The notes under the pieces are model-generated. The model was not told the DNA's origin and did not search any database. It saw nothing but the letters and a program-made list of their open reading frames with translations. A DNA stretch of 56,692 bases from Streptomyces yangpuensis (GTDB lineage: Bacteria > Actinomycetota > Actinomycetes > Streptomycetales > Streptomycetaceae), in contig NZ_LBMK01000007.1 of the NCBI RefSeq assembly GCF_001005295.1, positions 111,221-167,912 on the forward strand. Reading direction: 5' to 3'. How positions within the stretch are numbered: position 1 is the first letter of the stretch; each line of letters begins with the position of its first letter. Below, one piece after another: positions 8,454-17,242 of the stretch. The translations under genes were made by a program, and so were the position numbers.

Positions 8454-9103
8454 GCGGGCCCGCCGTCCGTACGGGGGGCCCGCGCGGGCTGCGCCGGTTC
8501 ACCGGCCCGCGCCCGCCCCGGCCCGAGACCTGCGAGCTGTGCGGGCTGGCGGTGCCCCCGGACGGGCACCGCCACCTCGTCGAGACCGAGAAGCGGACGC
8601 TGGTCTGCGCCTGCACCGCCTGCTCCCTGCTGTTCGACCGGCCCGGCACCCGGACCGGCCGCTACCGGGCGGTCCCCGACCGGTACCTGACCGACCCGGG
8701 CCACCACCTCGACGAGGGGCTGTGGGAACGGCTCCAGATCCCCGTCGGCGTCGCCTTCTTCTTCCGCAACGCCGCACTCGACCGGCTGGTCGCGCTCTAT
8801 CCCAGCCCGGCCGGGGCGACCGAGAGCGAACTCGACCCGCAGACCTGGCAGCAGGTCCTCGACGGCGCGCCGCTCGCCACGATGCTCGAACCCGACACGG
8901 AGGCGCTGCTCGTGCACCGCTGGGAGGGCCGCTCCGGCTGTTTCCTGGTGCCGATCGACGTCTGCTACGAACTGGTGGGCCGCATGCGGATGCTGTGGCA
9001 GGGCTTCGACGGAGGAGCCGAGGCACGGGCCGCGCTCCGCGCCTTCTTCGACGACGTCCAACGGCGGGCCAGGCCCGTGGCGCCCACGGGGGACCGCTCA
9101 TGA
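8450..9103 (+). CDS. DUF5947-like protein with rubredoxin-like cysteines
   Basis: The 217-aa protein starts at GTG 8450, overlapping the previous stop (GTGA). Near the N-terminus it has CELCG at about 29-33, an HRH segment, then CACTAC about 15 residues later, so two Cys-rich clusters that could hold iron or zinc. The rest is alpha/beta with an aromatic stretch (VGVAFFFRN). I recall the DUF5947 label from Streptomyces hydrogenase clusters; the function is unknown. A metal site beside a NifU-like protein suggests a maturation or redox carrier role, perhaps like the rubredoxin HoxR of other clusters. That is inference. Confidence 0.7.
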   Translation: MSGPAVRTGGPRGLRRFTGPRPPRPETCELCGLAVPPDGHRHLVETEKRTLVCACTACSLLFDRPGTRTGRYRAVPDRYLTDPGHHLDEGLWERLQIPVGVAFFFRNAALDRLVALYPSPAGATESELDPQTWQQVLDGAPLATMLEPDTEALLVHRWEGRSGCFLVPIDVCYELVGRMRMLWQGFDGGAEARAALRAFFDDVQRRARPVAPTGDRS

Positions 9104-9807
9104 CCGGCTTCGGCTTCTCCTGCACCGGGGTCCGGGCCGACCCGTACGCCGCGGGCCCCACCCTCGTCTTCCGGCTGCGTATCACCGCCGACCCGGACAC
9201 CCGCGTGCACGCCATGGCCCTGCGCTGCCAGATCCGCATCGAACCGGCCCGGCGCGGCTACGGCCCCGCCGAGGCCGAGGGCCTCACGGACCTGTTCGGC
9301 GAACGCTCCCGGTGGGGCACCACGCTCCAGCCGGTGCAGTTCGCCCAGGTGTCGGTGATGGTGCCCGGCTTCACCGGGGAGACCGAGACGGACCTGGTCG
9401 TGCCCTGCACATACGACATGGACATCGCCGCGGCCCGGTACTTCGAAGCCCTGCGGGACGGCGAGGTACCCCTGCTGATGCTGTTCTCCGGCACCGCCTT
9501 CGCCGGTGACGGCGGCTTCCGGGTCGAGCCCGTGCCCTGGGACCGTGAAGCCACCTGCCGGATGCCCGTGGCCGTCTGGCGCGAGATGGTCGAGCAGCAC
9601 TTCCCCGGCTGCGGCTGGCTCCGGCTGCCCGCCGACATGATGGCCGAACTGCTCGCCTACCGCTCCCGCCACGCGCTCGCCTCCTGGGAGGCGACCGTAC
9701 GCGCCCTGCTGGACGCGGCCGGCCCGGACCGGCCGCCCCCGCCCCGGCCGGGGTCCGTCCGGCCGGGAGCCCTGCGCCCGCGCCTCACCGAGAGGACCTC
9801 CCCGTGA
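9100..9807 (+). CDS. DUF6084-like hydrogenase-cluster protein
   Basis: The 235-aa protein starts at ATG 9100, overlapping the preceding gene. It looks beta-rich (LVFRLRITADPDTRVHAMAL, FAQVSVMVPGFTGETET) with a helical, proline-ended C-terminus. There are a few cysteines but no clear metal motif, signal peptide or membrane helix. Overlap on both sides places it firmly in the hydrogenase operon. I assign DUF6084 from memory of such clusters. A structural or chaperone role for the hydrogenase is possible but unproven. Confidence 0.65.
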   Translation: MTGFGFSCTGVRADPYAAGPTLVFRLRITADPDTRVHAMALRCQIRIEPARRGYGPAEAEGLTDLFGERSRWGTTLQPVQFAQVSVMVPGFTGETETDLVVPCTYDMDIAAARYFEALRDGEVPLLMLFSGTAFAGDGGFRVEPVPWDREATCRMPVAVWREMVEQHFPGCGWLRLPADMMAELLAYRSRHALASWEATVRALLDAAGPDRPPPPRPGSVRPGALRPRLTERTSP

Positions 9808-11222
9808 CCACGGCCACCACCGCGGACCCACGCTTCGCCGCCGCCCGGCAGGTGGCCGACGCCGTCCTCCTGGAGGGGTACGTCCTCTACCCCTACCGGG
9901 CCTCCGCCGCGAAGAACCGGCTGCGCTGGCAGTTCGGGGTCCTCGTACCCCCCGCATGGGGGCCCGCCCACGGCGAGCACGCCTTCCAGCGGACCGAGGT
10001 CCTGATGGAGCCCAGGGGCGACGCGACACTCGCCCTGGAGCTGCGCTTCCTGCACGCGCAGCGGCGCACGGTCCAGCGGGCCCTGGACGACGGGGGCTTC
10101 GCCGACACCGACGAGCTGCACCTGGCCGACCGGGTCCTCGTCCCCTGGGACGAAGGAACCGAGGAACACGTCGAACTCTCCTTCCGCGTGGCGGAGCTGA
10201 CCGGCGACGGCGTCACCGTCCCGTTCACCCGCCCCGCCCGCGACGACACCGAGGCCGTCCTCGACACCGACGGGCGGACGGCGGGCCGCCTGGTGCGGCG
10301 CACCGAGGAGATCGAGGGCGTCCTGCGGCTGCGCGCCGTGGAACTCGACGGCGCCTACCGGGTGTTCCGGCTCACGGCGGTCGTGGAGAACACCAGCCCG
10401 TGGGCCCCGGCGGGCGCGGCCGACGCCGACCGCGAGGCGGCCCTGCCCCGCTCACTGGTCGCCGCCCACCTCCTGCTGGGCCTCGATTCCGGCTCCTTCC
10501 TGTCGATGACCGACCCGCCCGAATGGGCCCGGGAGGCCGTCGCAGCCTGCGACAACCGCCACACCTGGCCGGTGCTCGCCGGCGGGGCGGGCCGCGCCGA
10601 CGTGGTCCTGTCCTCCCCGATCATCCTGGAGGACCACCCGGCCATCGCCCCCGAGAGCGCGGGTGCCATGTACGACGCCACCGAGATCGACGAGATCCTC
10701 GCCCTGCGCACGGCGGCCCTGACCGAGCAGGAGAAACGCGAGGCACGCGGCACCGACGCCCGGGCGGCCGCCGTCATCGACCTCGCCGACTCCCTGCCCC
10801 CCGAGGTCCTGGAACGGCTGCACGGCGCGGTGCGCTCGCTGCGCGAGGTCGACGGCGGGCACGGGCCGGAACAGATCACCGAAATCCCCGACGAGGAAGC
10901 CGTGTTCAGGCCGGACACCCCCTGGTGGGACCCCGCCCGGGCCGACACCGCCGACCCGGCCCGCGACCGGATCAGCGTCGACGGCACCCCGGTCGGCCCC
11001 GGCAGCCGGGTCCTGCTCCGCCCCGGACCGCGCCGCACCGACGCCCAGGACCTCTTCCTCCACGGCCGCGCCGCACACGTCGAAGCCGTCCTGCACGACG
11101 TCGACGGGGGAGTGCACCTCGCCGTCACGGTGGAGGACGACCCCGGCGCGGACATCCGCCGGGAACAGGGCCGCTTCCTCTACTTCCAGCCCGACGAGGT
11201 CACCCCGCTGGAGGACACGTGA
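9804..11222 (+). CDS. Conserved hydrogenase-operon protein of unknown function
   Basis: The 472-aa protein begins at GTG 9804 and overlaps its neighbours at both ends by 4 nt. It is acidic, apparently soluble, and without a domain I recognise. The first half (about 20-260) is beta-rich with VLYPYRASAAKNRLRWQFGV. The C-terminal 70 residues (GPGSRVLLRPGPRRTDAQDL, then a VHLAVTVEDDPGAD strand) look like a separate small beta domain. Translational coupling to DUF5947- and DUF6084-like genes before it and the protease after it suggests a hydrogenase-specific assembly factor. Confidence 0.65.
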   Translation: MTTATTADPRFAAARQVADAVLLEGYVLYPYRASAAKNRLRWQFGVLVPPAWGPAHGEHAFQRTEVLMEPRGDATLALELRFLHAQRRTVQRALDDGGFADTDELHLADRVLVPWDEGTEEHVELSFRVAELTGDGVTVPFTRPARDDTEAVLDTDGRTAGRLVRRTEEIEGVLRLRAVELDGAYRVFRLTAVVENTSPWAPAGAADADREAALPRSLVAAHLLLGLDSGSFLSMTDPPEWAREAVAACDNRHTWPVLAGGAGRADVVLSSPIILEDHPAIAPESAGAMYDATEIDEILALRTAALTEQEKREARGTDARAAAVIDLADSLPPEVLERLHGAVRSLREVDGGHGPEQITEIPDEEAVFRPDTPWWDPARADTADPARDRISVDGTPVGPGSRVLLRPGPRRTDAQDLFLHGRAAHVEAVLHDVDGGVHLAVTVEDDPGADIRREQGRFLYFQPDEVTPLEDT

Positions 11223-11800
11223 ACCCCAGGGTCCTGATCGCGGGCATCGGCAACGTCTTCCTCGGCGACGACGGCTTCGGCGTGGAGACCGTACGGGCCC
11301 TGGCCGCGCACCCGCTGCCCGACGGGGTCGAGGTGGTGGACTTCGGCGTGCGCGGGGTCCACCTCGCCTACCAGCTCCTCGACGGCTACGACACGCTCGT
11401 CCTGGTCGACGCCACCGACCGCGGCGGCGAACCGGGCACCCTCTACCTCATCGAGGCCGAGGCCGAGGCCGTGGCGGGCACGGGAGCCGGTGCCGGTGCC
11501 GCGTCACCCGGCACACCGGCCGCGGGACCCGGCGAAGGCCCCGTACTCGACGGCCACCACATGTCACCCGACACCGTCCTGGCCCTGCTGGGCACCCTGT
11601 GCGCCGGGACCGGCGCCACCCCTCCGCGCCGCACGCTGGTCCTCGGCTGCGAACCCTCCCGCGTCGAGGAGGGCATCGGACTGAGCGCACCCGTGGCCGC
11701 AGCCGTACCGCGGGCCGTCCGCATGGCCCTCGATCTGCTCGACCCCCCGGCCCCCGACGAAGCCGGCGCACCCCGCCGCGAACTGAGGAGAACCCCATGA
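11219..11800 (+). CDS. Hydrogenase maturation endopeptidase (HyaD/HybD/HoxM type)
   Basis: The 193-aa protein starts at GTG 11219, overlapping the previous stop. The N-terminal GIGNVFLGDDGFGVE matches the nickel-sensing motif of M52 proteases, with an Asp/Glu ligand. A second conserved region, GVHLAYQLLDGYDTLVLVDA, follows, and DGHHMSPD carries a His. These enzymes check nickel insertion and then remove the C-terminal peptide of the large subunit, here the 23 residues after His571 of HhyL. An alanine/glycine-rich insert (about 85-105) lengthens it compared with the usual 150-165 aa. Confidence 0.88.
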   Translation: MNPRVLIAGIGNVFLGDDGFGVETVRALAAHPLPDGVEVVDFGVRGVHLAYQLLDGYDTLVLVDATDRGGEPGTLYLIEAEAEAVAGTGAGAGAASPGTPAAGPGEGPVLDGHHMSPDTVLALLGTLCAGTGATPPRRTLVLGCEPSRVEEGIGLSAPVAAAVPRAVRMALDLLDPPAPDEAGAPRRELRRTP

Positions 11801-11901
11801 AGAAGGCCGTCATCAGCGGGGCCGCCGTCGCCGCCCTGGCTGCCGTCCTGGTGCAGGTATTCCCCGACATCAGGCGCTATCTGCGCATGCGCCGTATGTG
11901 A
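11797..11901 (+). CDS. 34-aa membrane peptide (DUF6893-like)
   Basis: ATG 11797 overlaps the protease stop and has GAGGAG upstream. The peptide has an N-terminal MKK, one hydrophobic helix (about residues 5-22) and a basic end, RRYLRMRRM. It looks like a single-pass membrane or signal-anchor peptide. I recall a DUF6893 family of such small proteins in actinobacterial hydrogenase clusters. Inference: it could tether the soluble hydrogenase to the membrane or help it reach the quinone pool. Its last codons and stop are repeated in a 42-bp tandem duplication. Confidence 0.65.
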   Translation: MKKAVISGAAVAALAAVLVQVFPDIRRYLRMRRM

Positions 11902-11968
11902 CCCGGCTGCCGCGGCACCCCCCGCCGCATGCGCCGTATGTGACCCGGCTGCCGCGGCACCCCCCGCC
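11885..11968 (+). repeat. Perfect 42-bp tandem duplication
   Basis: Copies at 11885-11926 and 11927-11968 are identical. Each contains the last codons and stop of the small membrane peptide gene plus the left half of the following hairpin. It looks like a recent slippage duplication. Confidence 0.9.
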
Positions 11969-11989
11969 GAACGGAGTACGGGGGGTGCC
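11956..11989 (+). terminator. Hairpin inside the hydrogenase operon
   Basis: A perfect 10-bp stem (GGCACCCCCC, 11956-11965, with GGGGGGTGCC, 11980-11989) has a 14-nt loop. No T-tract follows, as is common in Streptomyces. It lies between the structural/accessory block and hypA, so it may reduce transcription into hypABFCDE or stabilise the upstream message. Confidence 0.7.
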
Positions 11990-12059
11990 GCGCACCGGCG
12001 TGCCCGCCCGCCGCACCCCCGCCCCGCCGGTGTAATGAGCCCCGGCAGGACGGAGACCG

Positions 12060-12455
12060 ATGCACGAGATGTCGATCGCCATGGCCGTCGTGGGCCAGGT
12101 GGAAGAGGCCGCCAGGGCGGGCGGCGCGCACGCCGTCACGTCCGTACGGCTCCAGGTGGGCGAGCTGGCGGGGGTGGTGCCCGACGCGCTGGCCTTCTGC
12201 TTCGAACTGGCCTGTGCCGCAACGGTCCTCGAAGGGGCCGAACTCGTCACCGAAACCGTGGCGGCCCACGCCCGCTGCACGACCTGCCCCGGCACCTGGG
12301 CCGTGGGGATGCCCCCCGAGCTGTGCTGCCCCACATGCGACAGGGCTACCGACGTGGAACTGCTGTCGGGCCGCGAGCTGGAGATCCTCAGCGTCCGCTG
12401 GGAGGACGGCTCCGCCGGTGCCCGTACCCGCGAACCGATTCCCGAGGAGGCCTGA
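12060..12455 (+). CDS. hypA: HypA, hydrogenase nickel insertion protein
   Basis: The 131-aa protein starts MHEMS, giving the conserved N-terminal His2 for nickel. The zinc domain has CTTC at about 79-82 and CPTC near 97-100. HypA binds nickel and works with HypB to load the large subunit. The stop is followed after 3 nt by the hypB start. It is longer than typical (about 115 aa) because of a short acidic tail. Confidence 0.94.
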   Translation: MHEMSIAMAVVGQVEEAARAGGAHAVTSVRLQVGELAGVVPDALAFCFELACAATVLEGAELVTETVAAHARCTTCPGTWAVGMPPELCCPTCDRATDVELLSGRELEILSVRWEDGSAGARTREPIPEEA

Positions 12456-12458
12456 ACC

Positions 12459-13349
12459 ATGTGCCGAGTGGTCGATCTGCGGCAGGCGGTACTCGCCAAG
12501 AACGACGGCGCCGCCCGGGCCCTGCGCACCGGACTCACAGCCCGCGGTACGACGGTGGTCAACCTGCTCTCCAGCCCCGGCAGCGGCAAGACGGCGCTCC
12601 TGGAGCGCGAACTGCTCCTCGCCCGGGAACGGGGCGTGGCGGTCGCCGCGCTGACGGCGGACCTGGCGACCGAGAACGACGCGCTGCGGCTCGCCCGGTC
12701 GGGCGTACCGGTCAAGCAGGTGCTCACGGACGGGCTGTGCCACCTGGAGGCCGGGATGCTCGGCCGGCACCTGGACGGCTGGCTGCCCGAGGACACCCGG
12801 ATCCTCTTCGTGGAGAACGTGGGGAACCTGGTCTGCCCGGCGAGCTACGACCTGGGGGAGACGCTGCGCGTGGTGCTCGCCTCGGTCACCGAGGGCGAGG
12901 ACAAGCCGCTGAAGTACCCGACCGCGTTCGGACTCGCGCAGCTGGTGGTCGTCACCAAGACCGACATCGCGCGGGCCGTCGAGTTCGACGAGGCGGCCTT
13001 CCGCGCCAACGTCGAGCGGGTCAATCCCGGCGTGGAGATCGTCATGACCTCCGCCCGCGCGGGCGGAGGCCTGGGCATCCTGCTGGACCGGGCGCTGGCG
13101 GCCGGATCGGGCGCCGGGACGCACACCCCCGTGATGGCCCGCCGGCAGCCGGCACAGGGCCACGACCACGGACACGGACACCTGCACGGCCACGGCCAAG
13201 ATCACGACCGTGGGTCCGACCACCACCATCACCACCACGACCACCACCACGGGTCCGGCCACACGCACCCCCAGGGTGACGGCGGTACCGGTGGCCGCGA
13301 TCACGACCGGCGGCCCCCGCACACCGAGCCCGCCGCGCAGACCCGCTGA
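12459..13349 (+). CDS. hypB: HypB, nickel-loading GTPase with C-terminal His tail
   Basis: The 296-aa protein has a SIMIBI GTPase core with the P-loop SSPGSGKT at 38-45, the metal-site region around GLCHLEAGML, ENVGNLVCPASYDLGE and VVTKTDIA. HypB delivers nickel with HypA. Residues about 225-296 form a tail with about 20 histidines, including six in a row, likely for nickel storage. Such stretches are usually near the N-terminus of HypB proteins, so the C-terminal location is unusual. The TGA overlaps the hypF ATG (TGATG). Confidence 0.94.
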   Translation: MCRVVDLRQAVLAKNDGAARALRTGLTARGTTVVNLLSSPGSGKTALLERELLLARERGVAVAALTADLATENDALRLARSGVPVKQVLTDGLCHLEAGMLGRHLDGWLPEDTRILFVENVGNLVCPASYDLGETLRVVLASVTEGEDKPLKYPTAFGLAQLVVVTKTDIARAVEFDEAAFRANVERVNPGVEIVMTSARAGGGLGILLDRALAAGSGAGTHTPVMARRQPAQGHDHGHGHLHGHGQDHDRGSDHHHHHHDHHHGSGHTHPQGDGGTGGRDHDRRPPHTEPAAQTR

Positions 13350-15757
13350 TGGAGGCGGTGCAGCGCCGCCGCGTCACCGTCCGCGGCGTGGTCCAGGGCG
13401 TCGGCTTCCGCCCCTACGTCTACACGCGCGCGACCGGGCTCGGCCTCGCAGGGCACGTCACCAACACCCCCGAGGGCGTCGTCGCCGAGGTCGAGGGCGC
13501 ACCGGCCGCCGTCACCCTGTTCTGCGAACACCTCGCGGCGGACGCCCCGCCCCTGGCCGTCGTGGACGCGGTCGACCACCACGAGGTCCCCGTCGCGGGC
13601 GGCACCGGATTCACCATCGTCGCCTCCCGGACCGGCGGCCCCGCCCGCACGCTCGTCTCGCCGGACGTCGCCACCTGCGCCGACTGCCTCGCCGAACTCG
13701 CGGACCCCGCCGACCGGCGCCACCGGCACCCCTTCATCACCTGCACCCACTGCGGGCCGCGGTTCACCATCGTCACCGGGCTGCCCTACGACCGCGCCCA
13801 CACCACCATGGCCCGCTTCCCCATGTGCCCCGACTGCGCCCGCGAGTACGGCGACCCCGCCGACCGCCGCTTCCACGCCCAGCCGGTCGCCTGCCCGGCC
13901 TGCGGCCCCCGGCTGACCCTGCTCACCGGACGGCCCCCCGGCGGGACCACGGACGACACCCCGGACCAGGACCCCGTCGCCGGGGCCCGCCGGCTCCTGG
14001 CGGCCGGGGCGATCCTCGCCGTCAAGGGCCTGGGCGGCTACCACCTCGCCTGCGACGCCACCCACCCCGGCGCCGTCGCCGAGCTGCGCCGCCGCAAGGC
14101 CCGCGGGGACAAGCCCTTCGCCCTGATGGCCCGGGACCTCAAGGACGCCGAACAGTACGCGCACATCGGCCCCGAGGAGCGCGCCCTGCTCCAGGGCGGA
14201 GTACGCCCCATCGTGCTGCTGCGCCGCCGCGGCGCCGCGGACCCCGGGGGCGGTGCGCTCGGCGTACTCGCCGAGGGCGTCGCCCCGCGCTGTCCCGACC
14301 TCGGCGTGATGCTCCCGTACACCCCCGTCCATCACCTGCTGCTCGGCCTGCCCGGTGACCCGCCGGGTCCCCGCCTGCTCGTCATGACCAGCGGGAACCT
14401 CGCCGGAGAGCCCATCGTCACCGACGACGGCGAGGCCCTGGAACGGCTCGCCGGCCTGGCCGACGCCTGGCTCACCCACGACCGCCCCATCCACGTACCG
14501 TGCGACGACTCCGTGGTGCGGGTCTGCGACGGCGAGACGCTGACCGTACGCCGAGCCCGCGGCTACGCCCCGCTGCCGATGACGCTGCCCCGCCCTGTCC
14601 CCGCGACCCTCGCCGCAGGCGGCGACCTCAAGAACACCTTCTGCCTCGGCGAGGGGCGCAAGGCCTGGCTGTCCGCCCACATCGGCGACATGGACGACCT
14701 CGCCACCCAGTCCGCCCTCGAACGCGCCGAGCGGCAGCTGGAGTCCATCACCGGCGTCAGCCCCGCACTCCTCGCGGCGGACCGCCACCCGGGCTACCGC
14801 TCCGCCCGGTGGGCGCTGCGCACCGCCGGAACCCGGCCCCTCGTCCGCGTGCAGCACCACCACGCGCACATCGCCTCGGCCCTGGCGGAACACGGCCTGG
14901 ACGGCGAGTACCCGGTGATCGGCGTCGCCTTCGACGGCACCGGCTACGGCGACGACGGCGCCGTGTGGGGCGGCGAGGTCCTCCTCGCCGACTACGCCGG
15001 GTACACCCGGTTCGCCCACCTCGGCTACGTACCGCTGCCCGGCGGCGACGCGGCCGTGCACCGCCCGTACCGGATGGCCCTGGCCCACCTGCGCGCGGCC
15101 GGCCTGGCCCGGACCCCGGACCTGCCGTGCGTCGCCGCCTGTCCGCCCGACGAACTGCGCGTACTGGAACGCCAGTTGGAGCGCGGCCTGAACTGCGTGC
15201 CGACCTCCAGCATGGGGCGGCTCTTCGACGCCGTCTCCTCCCTGGCGGGCGTCTGCCACCACGCCGGCTACGAGGCGCAGGCCGCGATCGAGCTGGAGGC
15301 CGCGGCCCTCGGCGCGGGCGCGGCCGGCCCCGGCTACGCCTTCGGGCTGCGCGTCCCGCCGCACCCCGGCACCGGCCCGGTCGTCGCCGACCCGGCGCCG
15401 CTGCTCGCGGCCGTCGTGGCCGACGTACGCGCGGGCACCGGTGCCGGGCCGATCGCCGCCGGCTTCCACGCCGGTGTCGCCGCCCTCGTCGTCGAGCTGT
15501 GCGGACTCGCGCGCGAGCGGCACGGCCTGGACACCGTCGCGCTGACCGGCGGCGTCTTCGCCAACACCCTGCTGTCCTCCGCGTGCGCCCGCACGCTGCG
15601 GGCGTCCGGTTTCACCGTCCTGCGCCACGGCCGGGTACCCCCGAACGACGGCGGGCTGTCTCTCGGCCAGCTCATGGTGGCGGCCGCCGCCGCACCGCAG
15701 AACCACCCACACCAAGGAGAAGCCCATGTGCCTGGCGGTACCCGGCAGAGTGCTTGA
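13349..15757 (+). CDS. hypF: HypF, carbamoyltransferase for cyanide ligand synthesis
   Basis: The 802-aa protein has the full HypF order. It starts with an acylphosphatase domain (about 5-90, VRGVVQGVGFRPYVYTRA). Two zinc fingers follow (CADC...CTHCGPRFT and CPDC...CPACGPRL), then a YrdC-like domain (about 205-390) and a Kae1-like C-terminal domain with VQHHHAHIASAL. It activates carbamoyl phosphate and transfers the carbamoyl group to the C-terminal Cys of HypE. The coding frame runs 32 nt past the hypC start, so the two genes overlap. Confidence 0.95.
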   Translation: MEAVQRRRVTVRGVVQGVGFRPYVYTRATGLGLAGHVTNTPEGVVAEVEGAPAAVTLFCEHLAADAPPLAVVDAVDHHEVPVAGGTGFTIVASRTGGPARTLVSPDVATCADCLAELADPADRRHRHPFITCTHCGPRFTIVTGLPYDRAHTTMARFPMCPDCAREYGDPADRRFHAQPVACPACGPRLTLLTGRPPGGTTDDTPDQDPVAGARRLLAAGAILAVKGLGGYHLACDATHPGAVAELRRRKARGDKPFALMARDLKDAEQYAHIGPEERALLQGGVRPIVLLRRRGAADPGGGALGVLAEGVAPRCPDLGVMLPYTPVHHLLLGLPGDPPGPRLLVMTSGNLAGEPIVTDDGEALERLAGLADAWLTHDRPIHVPCDDSVVRVCDGETLTVRRARGYAPLPMTLPRPVPATLAAGGDLKNTFCLGEGRKAWLSAHIGDMDDLATQSALERAERQLESITGVSPALLAADRHPGYRSARWALRTAGTRPLVRVQHHHAHIASALAEHGLDGEYPVIGVAFDGTGYGDDGAVWGGEVLLADYAGYTRFAHLGYVPLPGGDAAVHRPYRMALAHLRAAGLARTPDLPCVAACPPDELRVLERQLERGLNCVPTSSMGRLFDAVSSLAGVCHHAGYEAQAAIELEAAALGAGAAGPGYAFGLRVPPHPGTGPVVADPAPLLAAVVADVRAGTGAGPIAAGFHAGVAALVVELCGLARERHGLDTVALTGGVFANTLLSSACARTLRASGFTVLRHGRVPPNDGGLSLGQLMVAAAAAPQNHPHQGEAHVPGGTRQSA

Positions 15758-16103
15758 CATCGGGGAGAAGGACGGCACCCGCATGGCTACCGTCGACTTC
15801 GGCGGGGTCCACAAGGAGGTGTGCCTGGAGTACCTGCCGGACCTCCAGGTCGGCGAGTACGCCATCGTCCATGTGGGGTTCGCGCTGCAACGACTCGACG
15901 AGGAGTCGGCCCGGCAGACCCTCGCGCTCTTCGAGGAACTCGGCATGCTGCAGGAGGAGTTCGGCGACCCGTGGGAGCAGGCGGCCGCCCAGGCCGGCGC
16001 CGACTCCCCGTGGCCCTTCGCCGACGGGCCGTCCGCCGACGGGCCGTCCGCCGGAGAGACCGCCGCATCCCGGCACGCCCAGGCGGAAGGAGGCCAGCTG
16101 TGA
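15726..16103 (+). CDS. hypC: HypC, hydrogenase maturation chaperone
   Basis: MCLAVPGRVLDI is diagnostic; Cys2 is essential for holding the Fe(CN)2CO unit with HypD and for delivery to the large subunit. At 125 aa it is longer than the usual 75-95 aa. The extra part is an alanine-rich C-terminal tail with a repeated ADGPSADGPSA. It overlaps hypF at its 5' end and hypD at its stop (GTGA). Confidence 0.94.
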   Translation: MCLAVPGRVLDIGEKDGTRMATVDFGGVHKEVCLEYLPDLQVGEYAIVHVGFALQRLDEESARQTLALFEELGMLQEEFGDPWEQAAAQAGADSPWPFADGPSADGPSAGETAASRHAQAEGGQL

Positions 16104-17242
16104 AGTACATCGAGGAGTTCCAGGACCCCGCCCTCGCCCGCCGGCTGCTCGACGACATCCATGCCACCGTGACCCGCCCCTGGGCCCTGATGGAGGTGTG
16201 CGGCGGCCAGACCCACACCATCATCCGGCACGGGATCGACCAACTCCTGCCCGAACAGGTCGAATTGATCCACGGCCCGGGGTGCCCGGTGTGCGTCACC
16301 CCGCTGGAGGTCATCGACAAGGCACTGGAGATCGCCTCCCGCCCCGACGTGATCTTCTGCTCGTTCGGGGACATGCTCCGGGTGCCCGGCACCGGCCGCG
16401 ACCTCTTCCAGGTGCGCAGCGAGGGCGGCGACGTACGCGTCGTCTACTCCCCGCTCGACGCCCTGCGGATCGCCCGGGAGAACCCGCAGCGCCAGGTGGT
16501 GTTCTTCGGTATCGGCTTCGAGACCACCGCCCCGCCCAACGCCATGACCGTCCACCAGGCGAAGAAGCTCGGCATCCACAACTTCAGCCTGCTCGTCTCC
16601 CACGTCCGGGTCCCTCCGGCGATCGAGGCGATCATGCGGTCGCCGAGCTGCCGCGTCCAGGGCTTCCTGGCAGCCGGGCACGTGTGCAGTGTGATGGGCG
16701 TGAGCGAGTACCCCGAACTGGCCGCGCGCCACCGGGTGCCCATCGTGGTCACGGGATTCGAGCCGCTGGACATCCTGGAGGGCGTACGCCGCGCCGTGCG
16801 GCAGCTGGAGCGCGGCGAGCACACCGTCGACAACGCCTACGCGCGCGCCGTCCGCCCCGAGGGCAACCCGGCGGCCCTCGCCATGCTGGAGGATGTCTTC
16901 GAGGTCACCGACCGGGCCTGGCGCGGCATCGGCGTGATCCCGGACAGCGGGTGGCGGCTGTCCGCCCGCTACCGCGACTTCGACGCCGAACAGCGTTTCG
17001 CGGTCAGCGGCATCAACACCCGCGAGCCCGCCGAGTGCCGCAGCGGCGAGGTGCTCCAGGGGCTGCTGAAACCGCACGAGTGCGAGGCCTTCGGCACCCT
17101 GTGCACCCCGCGCAGCCCGCTCGGCGCCACCATGGTCTCCAGCGAGGGGGCCTGCGCCGCGTACTACCTCTACCGGCGGCTGGAGCTGGGGACCGTTCCC
17201 ACCGCCGCGACCACCCCGCTGGAGGCGAGCCCCGTTGTCTGA
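16100..17242 (+). CDS. hypD: HypD, Fe-S scaffold for Fe(CN)2CO assembly
   Basis: The 380-aa protein starts at GTG 16100, overlapping the hypC stop; MKYIEEFQDP is a typical start. It has MEVCGGQTH (about 33-41), GPGCPVCVTP (about 58-67), GFETTAPPNA and cysteines near the C-terminus (CRSGEVL, HECEAFG, LCTPR) that hold the 4Fe-4S cluster. It forms a complex with HypC on which cyanide and CO are put on iron. Confidence 0.95.
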   Translation: MKYIEEFQDPALARRLLDDIHATVTRPWALMEVCGGQTHTIIRHGIDQLLPEQVELIHGPGCPVCVTPLEVIDKALEIASRPDVIFCSFGDMLRVPGTGRDLFQVRSEGGDVRVVYSPLDALRIARENPQRQVVFFGIGFETTAPPNAMTVHQAKKLGIHNFSLLVSHVRVPPAIEAIMRSPSCRVQGFLAAGHVCSVMGVSEYPELAARHRVPIVVTGFEPLDILEGVRRAVRQLERGEHTVDNAYARAVRPEGNPAALAMLEDVFEVTDRAWRGIGVIPDSGWRLSARYRDFDAEQRFAVSGINTREPAECRSGEVLQGLLKPHECEAFGTLCTPRSPLGATMVSSEGACAAYYLYRRLELGTVPTAATTPLEASPVV

